NCBI RefSeq assembly: GCF_040939455.1
Contig: NC_134112.1
Coordinates: 65,613,001 to 65,677,000, forward strand
DNA from: Microcebus murinus
Lineage: Eukaryota > Chordata > Mammalia > Primates > Cheirogaleidae
Direction of reading: 5' to 3'
Length of the DNA stretch: 64,000 nt
Shown here: piece by piece, positions 12,198 through 23,911 of the stretch
How the letters are laid out: every line of letters starts with the position of its first letter
How positions within the stretch are numbered: position 1 is the first letter of the stretch
Notes under the pieces: generated by a model
Told to the model about the DNA's origin: nothing
Databases searched by the model: none
What the model saw: the letters and a program-made list of their open reading frames with translations, nothing else
Position numbers and translations under genes: made by a program

Positions 12198-12545
12198 TAT
12201 CAGAGAATATAAAAATGCAGAGGGGAGAAGCCTTAAAAATGTAATGAAAGTGGTGAAAATCTTCTCTTTGAAGTCCCATCTCACTAAAAATTAGCAAACA
12301 CCTATCAGGGATAATTTATGTGAGAAAACCTGTCAGAAATAAGAATCAATATTTATTATAAACATACAGAAAAATTGTATAAATGTGCTAATTGTGATAA
12401 AACCCTTCATGTGAACACATATGTTACTTTACATAAGAGAACATGCACAAGGAAAAAAATAAATATAATATTCATAAATATCAGAATGCCTTTAGTGAAG
12501 AGTTCCATGATATTATTTATCAGATTACTCACACCAATAACATCT
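12198..12545 (+). pseudogene. Decayed C2H2 (KRAB-type) zinc-finger array
   Basis: Three consecutive finger remnants are readable if frames are switched. At 12198-12260 one frame gives YQRI, then GEKP, a stop where Tyr is expected, then KCNESG. After a frameshift, 12262-12296 gives FSLKSHLTKN. At 12363-12452 the codons read HTEKLYKCANCDKTL and then HKRTC, a finger with C-x2-C-x12-H-x3-C. At 12445-12540, in another frame, they read HKEKNKYN, QNAFSEE and YQITHT. This order matches the HTGEKPYKCxxCGKAF...H...H repeat of Kruppel-type transcription factors. Stops, frameshifts and lost Cys and His residues make it non-functional. No KRAB or SCAN exon is visible nearby. It could be a processed copy or a duplicated last exon; no poly(A) end was seen. 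Confidence 0.7.
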
Positions 12546-13660
12546 TTATACCAGTGAAAGTAGTGCTCTTTTCTCAGTTGCCACAATTTGACAGGCTGCT
12601 TTTAGTCCCCTTCAAACCATACCTCTCCATGGGGCATAAGGAAGGACCCACTCAAAGCCTGTGCATCTCTTCCAAAATATGCTCTTTATATTTCAAGCCT
12701 CATAACTTCCTGTCAAAATAACCCAAGGCCAATTCTACGGCCTACATGAAGCTATTACTCAGGTTTCTCCTCCCGTATTCAGAGAGCACCCAACAATGCG
12801 TAATCCTTTAGGCCTATATGATAGACAACAGGTGGCGATAGAAAAGAGCATGACTGTACTCCGTGGAGTGCTACATGACCTCACAAAAGGCCCCTCACAG
12901 GTCAGAACTACTTTTGATATGAAAGAGAGGGGACAGGCAACCTGCAGGCCCAGAGGGATTCAGCCATAACAATGACAAGGGCTGCGACTGCAAGAACCAA
13001 AATATAAGCACTCATGAACAAAAAGAATTAAAATATGAGTGAAACATTATAAACATTTCAAAGTGTAAATGTGTCCAACAATTAATGAAAACTTATTAAA
13101 TATTAAAAATTCATATTTAGGAGAAATCTTATCAAATATGATGTTATGGGGAAATACAGCTTTTCTCCTGGATATAATTTTATGTTATAAATCTTATTTC
13201 AGATGTGATACCAAACTTTTTAGAGACAAGATCATAGAATATTTCTTATTAATAGACTTAGTCACTTAATAGACTTAATAATTAATAGACTTAGTCACGT
13301 TAATAAACTTTGGAATATGAAGCTATTTAAAAAGAAGTTGAATAATTTAAAAATCAGATAATATACATTAAGCATATATACAAACTATTCTTGGCATAAT
13401 AAGGATTTCTATAACTGAAATGTAAAGATTTTGGATTTACTTGTTAATCAAACATATTCATGACTATGACATTAATATAGTAAACATTATAAAGTACATT
13501 TATTAAGATTTTCTATATTAATATCACAGGTATAGTGATATACACTGAAAATAAAATGACATTTTAGAAGTTTAAACCATCATTCCACAAAGCTTTTCTC
13601 CTATTATTTCTTGGCAAATATAAATAGCTCTGACATTTGTAACTGAATCATCCCTTCATA
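12546..13660. other. Unassigned; possible further zinc-finger debris at 13080-13230
   Basis: The frame at 13090-13160 reads 'SYLGEILSNMMLWGNTAF', which can be laid over the TGEKPYKCNECGKAF consensus. The match is weak. The rest (12560-13070) contains a moderately GC-rich stretch with no recognised identity. Confidence 0.3.
13248..13298. repeat. Short tandem duplication, period 33
   Basis: 'attaatagacttagtcac' occurs at 13248-13265 and again at 13281-13298, with a partial third copy between them. Confidence 0.75.
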
Positions 13661-13670
13661 AAAAGCTATT
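13661..13670. repeat. L1 target site duplication, left copy
   Basis: 'aaaagctatt' lies directly before the T-rich tail of the minus-strand L1 and is repeated at 18973-18982. Confidence 0.7.
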
Positions 13671-15234
13671 TTTTTTATTTCAGCATATTATGGGGATATA
13701 AATGTTAAGGTTACGTATATTGCCCATGCCCTCCCTCCCACCTGTCTGACACCCGATAAATGTTTTTCCTATATGTCCACTTAGGTGTTGATCTGTTATT
13801 ACCAATTTGCTGGTGAGTACATGTGGTGCTTGTTTTCCATTCTTGAGATATATCACTTAGTAGAATGGGTTCCAGCTCTATCCAGGATAACAAAAGAGGT
13901 GCTATATCACCATGTTTCTTAAAGCTGAATAGTACTCCATGGTATACATATACCACATTTTATTAATCCACTCATGAATTGATGGGCACTTGGGTTGTTT
14001 CCATAGCTTTGCAATTGTGCTGCTATAAACATTCGAATGCAGGTGTCTTTTTCATAAAGTGACTTTTGATCTTTTGCGTAGATGCCCAGTAGTGGAATTG
14101 CTGGATCAAATGCTAGATCTACTTGTATTGCTTTAAGGTATCTCCATATTGTTTTCCACAGAGGCTGAACCAGTTTGCAGTCCCACCAGCAGTGTAGGAG
14201 TATTCCTATCTCTCCACAACCATGCCAACATTTATTGTTTGGGGACTTTATGATAAAGGCCATTCTCACTGGATTTAAGTGATATCTCATTGCAGTTTTG
14301 ATTTGCATTTCTCTGATGATTAGAGATGTTGAGCATATTTTCATATGTTTCTTGGCCTTTATTCTGCCTTCTTTTGAAAATTTCTGTTCATGTCCTTTGC
14401 CCACTTTTTGATAGGGTTGTTTGATTTTTTCTTGCTGATTTTCCTGAGTTCTAAATAGATTCTAGTTATCAGCCCTTTATCGGATGAGTAGCTTGCGAAA
14501 ATTTTCTCCCATTCTGTGGGTTGTCTGTTTGCTCTCTTGACAGTTTCTTTGGCTGTGCAGAAGCTTTTTAATTTGATCAGGTCCCATTTATTTATTTTTG
14601 TTGCTGCTATGATTGCCTTTGGGGTCTTCTTCATGAATTCTTTGCCTAGGCCAATGTCTAAAAGAATATTTCCAACATTTTCCTCTAGGGTCCTTATAGT
14701 TTCACACCTAATGTTTAAGTCTGTTACCCAGCATGAGTTGATTTTTGTGAGAGGTGAAAGGTGTGGGTCCTGTTTCAGTCTTCTGCATGTGGCTATCCAG
14801 TTTTATCAGCACCATTTATTGAATAAGGATTCTTTTCCCCAGTGTATGTTTTTGTCTGGTTTGTCAAAGATTAGTTGGCTATATGAGGATGGTTTTATAT
14901 CCGAGTTCTTTGTTCTGTTCCACTGGTCGGAGTCCCTGTTCTTGTGCCAGTAACAAGCTGTTTTAATGACTATAGCTTTTTAGTATAGTTTGAAGTCTGG
15001 TAAATTGATACCTCCTATTTTGTTTTTATTGCCTAGGGTTGATTTTGTTATGCAGGGTCTTCTCTGGTTCCATACGAAGAGTAAAATTATTTTTTCTATA
15101 TCTGTGAAAAATGATGATGCTATTTTAATAGGGATTACATTGACTCTGTAGGTCACTTTGGATAGTATAGACATTTTAACAATGTCAATTCTGCCGACCC
15201 ATGAGCATGGTATATTCTTCCACCTGTTTACATC
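13671..15234 (-). pseudogene. L1 ORF2 3' half and 3'UTR, antisense piece
   Basis: Reverse-strand frames at 13919-14634 give ORF2p C-terminal sequence, including the Cys/His region read as '[18 protein letters not shown]'. The first Cys, second Cys, His and last Cys of the motif are intact in this copy. Frames are broken at several points, for example between 14359 and 14404 where two frames overlap. The 3'UTR lies at 13690-13780. Confidence 0.85.
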
Positions 15235-15520
15235 AGAAGTCCCAGGACCCTACTGACTACCTGAGGCACTAGAGTGCTTCTTCAGGGGAACAAGAACTGG
15301 ATACAAGAATCAAAAGCAACAGTGTAGCCTGTTACTCCAAGCAAGTTCCACCTACTGACAGGGAGGATATTCTGCACACCCTTTTCACTGCACCTACTGA
15401 CTCATCATACAGGGTGTGGTTGAAGCTCACCCACAAATACCACCTACCGGCTCAGAGACTAAACAGAGTGTGTCAATATCCAAACAAAAACCTAAAGACA
15501 AGAAGCAACAACTGATCCAA

Positions 15521-16507
15521 ATGGGAAGAAATCAGCGAAGGAACTCCAGAACTATGAAGAACCAAACAGAAATCACACCCCTAAAGTGGAGCACCAGCCC
15601 CTTAGAAAAAAACATCAACCAAAATCAGGCAACCAAAATGACAGAAGAGGAATTTTGAATGTGGATCGTAAGAAAATTCAACAACCTGCAAGAACAACTG
15701 GATAACCACCACAAAGAAAACACAAAAAGACTACAGGATCTGGAACACAAGTTCACAAAAGAAACTGAAACAATGAAGAAAAATTTAACCAAACTCCTAG
15801 AAATGAAGAATCAATTCAGGGAACTACAAAACACAGTGGGAAGCCTCAAGAACAGGGTAGATCAAACAGAAGAAAGAATCTCAGAGATTAAAGATAATAC
15901 CTTCCAATTAAATAAAGCAGTCACAGAGGTAGAGCAGAGAAACAAGAGAAAAGAACAAAGCCTAGAAGAGATGTGGGATTATGTGAAGAAACCTAATGTG
16001 AGGGTCATAGGGTTACTAGAAAAGGAAGAAGAATACACTCAAGGGTTGGACAAGTTATTTGAAGATATAATTGAGGAAAATTTCCCAGGCCTTGCTAAAA
16101 ATCTACAGAAACAAGTTCAAGAAGCCCAGTAGACCCCTGGGAGATTCAATGCAAACAGGAAGACGTCATGACATGCAGTCATCAGACTGACCAAAATATC
16201 AACTAAAGAGGTTCTTCTAAGAGCTATAAGATGAAACAAGCAAGTAACATACAAAGGAAAGCCAATCCAAATAATGCCAGACTTCTTTACTGAGTCTTTA
16301 CAAGCAAGGAGAGACTGGGGCCCCATTCTCACTCTTCTGAAACAGAATAATGCCCAGCCTAGAATCTTTTTCCCTGCAAAACTAAGTTTTGTATATGAAG
16401 GAGAAATCAAGACATTCTCAGATAAGCAAAGACTGAGGGAATTCATCAAGACAAGACTAGCTCTTCAAGAAGTTTTGAGTACTGATCAGCACAATAAACA
16501 CTCATGA
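15521..16507 (+). pseudogene. L1 ORF1 (broken), inverted piece
   Basis: The ATG at 15521 matches the ORF1 start of the intact L1 ('MGR.QRRNS'). Coiled-coil and RNA-binding sequence follows in the same order. In-frame stops occur at 15656, about 16130, in the 'gacgtcatgacatg' segment near 16165, and in 'ataagatgaaac' near 16228. The last two stretches fit decay of Arg codons to TGA. About 285 bp of 5'UTR precede it (15235-15520). Confidence 0.85.
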
Positions 16508-16601
16508 AAGTAAATCTACTCAAAGCTAAAGATCAAAGCCAAGATACCACAATGGATCTTGTTGCTTCTTGAATACAAAGCAACAAAGTTCAACCCAACA
16601 T

Positions 16602-18972
16602 AATGAACAGAAATATGCCCCACCTATCAGTTATCTCAATAAATGTGAATAGTGTGAACTCCCCACTCAAGAGACATAGGTTGGCCGAATGGATAAAAAA
16701 ACAAAAGCCAAGTATCTGCTGCCTTCAGGAATCACATCTAACCTGCAATGATGCAGTTAGACTAAAGGTACAGGGGTAGAGAACAATATTTCAAGCAAAT
16801 GGAAGCCAAAAGATAGGTAGCGTGGCGGTGCTGATTAGAGATAACTTAGTTTTTAAATCAAGAAAAGTAATAAAAAACAAAGAAGGTCACTATATAATGG
16901 TGAAGGGCATAGTTCAACAAGACGACATGACAATTCTAAATATATATGCACCCAACCTTGGTGCACGCAGATTCATAAATCAAACTCTACTTGTTCTAAA
17001 CAAATGGGTAAACAACAAGTCTCCATAATAGTTGGAGACTTTAACACCCTACTGACAGCACAGGACAGATCCTCCAAACAAAAATCAACAAGAAATAATG
17101 GACTTAAACAGAACCCTAGAACAAATGGGCCTGACTGACATTTACAGGACATTCTACCCCTAAGCTACTGAATATATGTTCTTCTCATCAGCTCATGGGT
17201 CATTCCTTAAGATTGACAATATCGTAGGACACAAAGCACGTCTCAAACAATTTAAAAAAATAGAAATTATCCCGTGTATCTTTTCAGACCATAATGGAAT
17301 AAATGTAGAAATCAATCTTAACAAGAGTTCTCATTTCCACACAAAGTCATGGAAACTAAACAACCTTCTGCTCAATGATCACTTCATAAATGAGGAAATC
17401 AAGATGGAAATCAAAAGATTCTTTGAACTAAATGGCAAAGGTGACACAAATTACCAAAACCTATGGGACACAGCTAAAGCAGTCCTGAGAGGAAAGTTTA
17501 TTTCCATAAATGCCTATATTCAAAAGTTGAAAAGATCACAAGTAGACAACCTAATGAATCATCTCTAAGAGCTGGGAAAAGAAGAATAGACCAACCCCAA
17601 ACCCAGCAGAAGAAGTGAAATCATTAAGATCAAATCAGAACTAAACGAAATTGACAACAGGGAAACTATACAGAAAATTAATAAAACAAAAAGTTGGTTC
17701 TTTGAAAAAAATAAACAAGATTGAGACACCATTGGCTAGACTAATGAAAAACAGAAAAGAAAAATCTCTAATAAGCTCCATCAGGAAAATAAAAGAGAAA
17801 TTACAACTGATGCCACAGACATACAAGATATAATTTATGAATACTACAAAAACCTCTATGTGCACAAACTGGAAAATGTTGAGGAAGTGGATAATTTCTT
17901 AGAAATACACAGCCTCCCTAGGATCAACCAGGAAGAAATAGAATTCCTGAACAGACCAATATCAAGTACTGAAATTGACACAGCAATAAAAATCCTTCCT
18001 AAAAAGAAAAGTCCTGGACCAGATGGTTTCACACCCGAATTTTGCCATACCTACAAGGAAGAACTAGTGCCTATCTTGCAGAAATTTTTCCACAACATCG
18101 AGAAGGATGGAATCCTCCCCAACACATTTTATGAAGCAAACATAACCCTGATACCAAAACCCGGAAAGGATGGAACAAAAAAAGAAAACTACAGACCAAT
18201 ATCCCTTATGAAAATAGATGCAAAAATTCTCAACAAAATCCTATCCAATCGAACCCAGGTGCTTGTCAAGAAAATAATTCATCATGACCAAATGGGCTTC
18301 ATCCCAGGGATGCAGGGATGGTTCAACATATGCAAATCTATAAATGTAATTCACCATATAAACAGAAGCAAAAATAAAGACCATCTGATCCTCTCAATGG
18401 ACGCAGAAAAAGCATTTGACAAAATTCAACACCCTTTTATGATAAGAACGCTCAACAAAATAGGCATAGATGGGGCTTACCTAAAAATGATACAAGCCAT
18501 ATATGACAAACCCACAGCCAATATCATACTGAATGGGGAAAAATTGAAAGCATTCCCACTTAGAACTGGAACTAGACAAGGTTGCCCACTTTCTCGACTT
18601 CTATTCAGCATAGTGCTGGAATTCCGTGCTACAGCAATCAGACAAGAGAGCAGAATTAAGGGCATCCAAATGGGAGCAGAAGAGATCAAACTCTTACTCT
18701 TTGTTGATGACATGATATTATACCTAGAAAACCCCAAGGATTCAACCAAGAGACTCCTTGATCTGATAAATGAATTTGGTAAAGTCTCAGAATACAAAAT
18801 CATACACAGAAATCAGAGGCATTCATATACACCAACAACAGTACAAGTAAGAACCAAATCAAAGACTCAATTCCCTTTAAAATAGCAACAAAGAAAATAA
18901 AGTACCTAGGAATATATTTAATTAAGGAGGTAAAAGACCTCTATAGGGAGAACTATGAAACACTGAAGAAAG
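16602..18972 (+). pseudogene. L1 ORF2 5' part (broken), inverted piece
   Basis: The ATG at 16602 aligns with Met16 of the intact ORF2 rather than Met1, because the preceding 50 bases contain a stop and are not a multiple of three. Endonuclease sequence is readable to about 17570 and reverse transcriptase from 17860. The fourth open block (17860-18885) holds the RT core, where the catalytic motif reads FVDD instead of FADD. Several frameshifts separate the blocks. The copy ends at 18972, at the inversion's target junction. Confidence 0.85.
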
Positions 18973-18982
18973 AAAAGCTATT
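18973..18982. repeat. L1 target site duplication, right copy
   Basis: 'aaaagctatt', identical to 13661-13670. Confidence 0.7.
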
Positions 18983-20064
18983 ATTTCGGTTAAGTTGAAA
19001 AAAGAACTTTGAGAAAAAATACTTGGTAAAATGTATCACAGATTGAAAAGTTTCAGGGCTAAAGTTTGATTAAGGATACTGTCAGAAAGCATTTTCTCAA
19101 ACACATTGTACTAAAACCTGGTTAAGGACAAGACTTGGGGGTAAAAGTATAACTAAATAAATATCTCAGGAAGAGATTAGAGATCTACCTACTTGAAGGG
19201 TTGTGTTTTCTTTCCAAGTGGAATGAGGCCCACAGCTGTGTAGATATTCCAGAGGTTGTAAATTGGTAGGAGCTTGTCTCATCCACTCCCACCCATCCAG
19301 ATGTTTATTTATATTCTAGAGGGTAAAGACCAAAGATCTCTGCATCCTTCTCATTCCAGGAAGAATTTGTTAACATGAGGAAATAAAATTTTTGCATTCG
19401 TTTTCAGGAGGAGAAGAGAAAGAGTAGTCCTTCTATACAAAAGAGTAGTCCTTCTATACAAAGTCTCAGATTCATATTTTGGGAATTCCTCAGGTAGAGT
19501 TCAGATCCAGGTACATGTAAGGTGACATCCCTCTGGCTTTCTTCACATCACCCAAGTATAGAGATTAGTTGAGGAACCAATGCAGTTACTGATATAAGTA
19601 ACAATATGTTCACACCACAGAAACACTATCTACTTTCAGAACAATACAAATAAATATAGATATTAAAAACTTAACTGGTGTGGCATTTCTACTTCCTGTT
19701 CCAGATAATCTCAAATTACTCACCATTAAATTGAGAGAGAAATAACTTTGAAGACAAAATAGGAGAAATAACACAGATGGAAGGATTATGCTTAGAAAAG
19801 AACTATAGATGATGTAACAGGTACATGGAAATGAAAGTAATCTGAAAAATGGAAAGCCTTTTTAGTCTATGAGAAAGTCATACTACCAAAGAAACCATGT
19901 TTTTCCTTAAAAAGCCTGTGACTATTTGTGGTTTAAAACTACCCTTGGCTCCATAATACTCTGTAGGCAAGAATTAGACTGACGAATCTATGCAGTCACC
20001 AAGGAGAGCAAAATTCTGGCATTCACTTAAAATGTGTCCAAGAAAAATACAAAGAAAAAATCTC
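18983..20064. other. Unassigned AT-rich sequence
   Basis: No gene or clear repeat is visible apart from the small tandem duplication at 19420-19461. Confidence 0.5.
19420..19461. repeat. Perfect 21-bp tandem duplication
   Basis: A 21-base unit starting 'aagagtagtccttctatac' occurs twice head to tail with no mismatch, suggesting a recent slippage or duplication event. Confidence 0.9.
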
Positions 20065-20801
20065 TATCCCATAGATTCTGATAGCTTGTGTTCCCTTTAT
20101 TGTTCAGTTCAAGGAATCTTTTGATTTCCATCTTAATTTCATTATTTACCCAATAATTATTCATAGCAGTTTGTTTACTTTCCATGACTTTTTGTAGAAT
20201 TGAGTGTTGCTCTTGGAGTTAATTTCGAGTTTTATTTCACTGTGCTCTGAGAAGAAACATGGCATGACTTTTAATTTTTTTGCATTTGTGGAGACATGTT
20301 TTATGGCTTAAGATATGATCCATTTTGGAGAATGTTCCATGTGCTGATGAAAAAAATGTATACTGAGTAATTTGTAAGTAAAATGTATAAATGTCCATTA
20401 GGCCCATTTGTTCTAGATTCCCTTTTAAGTCCAGTGTTTCTTTATTTTCTGCTTGGATCATCTATCCAGTTCTGTCAATGGGTTATTAAAGTCCCAGCAA
20501 TTATAATGCTGCTGTTTATCTCTTTGCTTAGATCTAGTAGGATTTGCTTTAGGAATCTGGGAGTTCCTGGGATTCAGCAAAAGCATTCCTAAGGGGAAAA
20601 TTCATAGCCTTAAATGCCTACATCAAAAAGACAAAAAGATCACAAATCAACAATCTAATGACATGTCTCAAGGAACTAGAAAAGAAAGAGCAAAACCCAA
20701 AGCCAGGAGAAGAAAAGAAACAACTAAAGTTAGAGCAGAACTAAACAAAATGGAAAACAAACAAACAAAAAATCAATACAAAGGATCAATGAAACAAAAA
20801 T

Positions 20802-22072
20802 TTGGCTCTTTTAAAAGTTAAAGAAAAGATAAACAAAATTGATAGACTTCTTGCTGGATTAATCGGGAATAGAAGAGAAAGGACCCAAACAAGCTCAATC
20901 AGAAATGAAAGAGGAGATGTTACAACTGATACCATAGATATACAAAATATCTGTGAATACCATGAAAATCTCTACACACCCAAACTTGAAATTGTAGAGG
21001 AAATGGTCTAATTCCTGGAAACACACAACCTACCAAAACTCAATCAGGAAGATATAGGACTCCTGAACAGACCAATAACAAGCAATGAGATTGAAGCAGT
21101 AATTTAAAAAAAAGCTTCCAGCACTAACAACAACAAAAAGCCCCCAGACGGATTCACAGCCCAATTTTATCAGACCTACAAAGAAGAGCTGGAGAAATTA
21201 TTCTGTAGAATAATTTTTCTGAATATAAATATATTTATAAATATATTTCTGAATATAAATATATAAATATATTTCAGAATATAATTTCTGTAGAAATTAT
21301 TCTGTAGAACATGGAGAAGGAGATAATCCTCCCCAACTCATTCCAAGAAGCCAGTATCACCTTGACACCAAAGCCAGGAAAGAACACAACAAAATAAGAA
21401 AACTACAGATCAATATCCCTTATGAATACAGATACAAAATTCCTTAATAAAATACTAGCACAACAAATTCAACAGCATATCCAAAAAATAATCCACCATG
21501 ACCACGTGGGCTTCATCCCAGGGATACAAGGATAGTTCAACATATGGAAATTAAAAACGGTGATTTATCACATAAACGGAAGCAAAAACAAATACTATAT
21601 GGTCATCTTAATAAATGCAGAAAAATCATTCAACAAAATTTAGCACCCATTTATGATAAAAAAATCCTCACCAAACTAGACATAGAAGGAAAATATCTAA
21701 AAATCATAAAATCCATATATGACAAACCCACAGGCAACATCATAATGAATGGGGGAGAAGTTGAAAGCATTCCTCCTAAGAACTGGAACAAGACAAGGTT
21801 GTCTACTGCCCCCACTTCTATTCAACAGAGTGCTGGAAGCCCTACCCAGAGTAATCAGACAAGAGAAAGAAATAAAGGGTATCCAAATCATGAAAGAGGA
21901 GGTCAAACTATCATTTTTTGCTGACAATATGATCTTATATCTAGAAACTCACAAAGATTCTACCAAGAGACTTCTGGAATTGATAAATAAATTCAGGAAA
22001 GTCTCAAGTTACAAAATCAATGTACACAAATCAGTAGTATTCCTATACACCGGTAACAATCAAAATTTGTGA
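20802..22072 (+). pseudogene. L1 ORF2 fragment (RT region), broken
   Basis: Frames at 20802-21011, 21544-21924 and 21749-22072 give successive RT segments, including a degraded catalytic motif read as '[10 protein letters not shown]', where the second Asp of FADD is replaced by Asn. The 99-bp insertion at 21211-21309 disrupts the reading frame. Confidence 0.75.
21193..21309. repeat. AT-rich 99-bp duplication-insertion inside the L1
   Basis: The 18-base string 'agaaattattctgtagaa' occurs at 21193-21210 and at 21292-21309. Between them is AT-rich sequence with a 30-bp direct repeat starting 'ttctgaatataaatatat' (21217 and 21247). 'attattctgtagaataat' at 21197-21214 is a perfect palindrome around 'tgta'. 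Other lineage L1s have no such insert here. Confidence 0.75.
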
Positions 22073-23267
22073 GAGTCAAATCAAAGGCTCAATACCATTC
22101 ACAATAGCCACAAACAAAATAAAATACCTAGGAATATATTTAAACAAGGAGGTGAAAGATATCTACAAAGAAAATTGTGAAACACTGAGAAAAGAAATTA
22201 CAGATAACACAAAAAAATGGAAAAACCTATAATGCTCATAGATCAGTACAATCAAGATTGTTAAAATGCCCATACTACCCAAAATGTTATACAGATTCAA
22301 TGCAATTCCCACCAAAATACAAATATCATATTTCACAGATCTAGAAAATAATTCTATGCTTTATTTGGTACCAGAAAAGACCTCAACAGCTAAAGCAACC
22401 TTATCAAAACATATGCTCAACATCACTAATCATGAGGGAAATGCAAATTAAAAGCACAATGAGATATCACCTTATCCCACTTAGAATGGCTTTTATTGAA
22501 AAGGTCAAAAATAATAGATCCTGGAATGGAAGCAGAGAGAAAAGAAAGCTTATATACTGTTGGTGGGACAGCAAATTAGTAAAACCTCTATGGAAAACAG
22601 TATAGAAACCTCAAAGAACTAAAAGAAAACCTACCATTTGATCCAGAAATCCCACTACTGTGTATTTACCCAAAGGAAAGGAAGTTCACTTATCAAAAAG
22701 ATACCTGTACTACACTGTTTATTGCAGCACAATTCACAATTGCAAAGATGTAAAATCAACCAAAGTACCCATTAATTCATGAATGGATTAACAAATGCGG
22801 TATATGTTGACTATGGAATACTACTCCGCCATGAAGAAGGATGACATAATGCCTTTTACAACAATTTGGATGGAACTGGAGACCATTATCCAAAGTGAAG
22901 TATCTAAAGAATGGAAAAACAAATACCACAAATACTCGCTATGAAACTGGAACTTACTGATGAGCACACATGTACATAGAGGGAGGTGAAACTCAGTGGA
23001 GACCAGGTAGGGGTAGGAGGGAGGAGGGGATGGGCAAAAGCCTACCTGACAAGTACAATGAATACTACCTGAGGGATGGGCACACTTATAACCCTGACTG
23101 AAACATGACAAAAGGCAATCTATGTAGCTGAGAAATTTTTAAGCCTGTGATATTTTCAAATAATAATACAAAAAATTTAGATAGGTGAATTTTTAAAATT
23201 AAGTTCATATGTTTCAGGCAAGTTTTATCTTAAGATATATTTTTAAACATTTTATACTTTATCTCTT

Positions 23268-23911
23268 TTTTATATCAGCATATTATGGGGGTACAAATGT
23301 TTAGGCTACATATATTGCCTTTGCCCCACCTGGGTCAGAGCTTCAAGCGTGTCCATCCCCCAGACGGTGCACTGTACCCATTAGGTGTGAATATACCCAT
23401 CCCCTCTTCCCCTCTCCCACCTGCCCGACATTCAATGAATGTTACTACTATATGAGCACTTAAGTGTTGGTCAGTTAGTACCAATTTGATGGTGAGGACA
23501 TATGGTGCTTGTTTTTCTATTCTTGTGATATTTCACTTAGTAAAATAGGCTGTAGCTCTATCCAGGATAATATAAGAGGTGCTAGATCACCATTGTTTTT
23601 GTGGCTGAATAGAACTCCATAGTATACATACACCACATTTTATTAATTCACTCAGGGATTGATGGGCACTTGGGTTGTTTCCACATCTTTGCAATTATGA
23701 ATTGTGCTGCTATAAACATTCTAGTGCACAATGTCTTCTGTTCCTTTGGGTAGATGCCCATTCATGAGATGCTGGATTAAACGGTAGTTCTACTTGTAGC
23801 TCTCTGAGATATCTCTATATTACTTTCCACAGAGGTTGTACTAGTTTGTAGTCCCACCAGCAGTGTAGGAGTGTTCCTATCTCTCCGCATTCACGCCAAC
23901 ATTTATTGTTT
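23268..23911 (-). mobile_element. 5'-truncated L1, antisense
   Basis: The plus strand starts with 'ttttttatatcagcatatta' and the reversed 3'UTR 'gggggtacaaatgtttaggc', then the antisense ORF2 C-terminus up to 'acgccaacatttattgtttt'. It is about 640 bp. It lies under 100 bp from the previous L1. No clear TSD is seen. Confidence 0.85.

Larger units (their letters stand above)
13671..18972 (-). mobile_element. Near-complete L1 with 5' inversion (twin priming)
   Basis: This is one insertion in two oppositely oriented pieces. The 3' piece (13671-15234) is antisense and runs from a T-rich tail through the 3'UTR into the middle of ORF2. The piece 15235-18972 is in plus orientation and runs from the 5'UTR through ORF1 into ORF2. 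The breakpoints map to nearly the same place in the intact L1 of this window, near 31024 and 31033, leaving only about 8 bp of the element missing. Ten-base TSDs flank the whole. This is the structure expected from twin priming during target-primed reverse transcription. Both reading frames carry stops. Confidence 0.9.
20065..23175 (+). mobile_element. L1 with 5' inversion and internal deletion
   Basis: The left piece (20065-20571) is antisense ORF2 endonuclease sequence. From 20572 the orientation turns to plus and ORF2 continues to the 3'UTR, ending in an A-rich tail near 23175. The two breakpoints correspond to nearly the same ORF2 position (around 32530 in the intact L1), as in twin priming. 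Between about 22380 and 22410 the frame jumps from 'pEKTSTAKATLS' (RT C-terminal side) to sequence before the Cys region, so several hundred bases of ORF2 are missing. 'aatacaaa' occurs at 20046-20053 and 23165-23172 and may be a TSD, but it lies in low-complexity DNA. This copy is more diverged than the intact L1. Confidence 0.8.

Noticed and set aside
14516..14953. A 145-codon plus-strand frame as a membrane protein
   Set aside because: It is the antisense of the L1 ORF2 C-terminal region; the hydrophobic look comes from reading A-rich coding DNA backwards.
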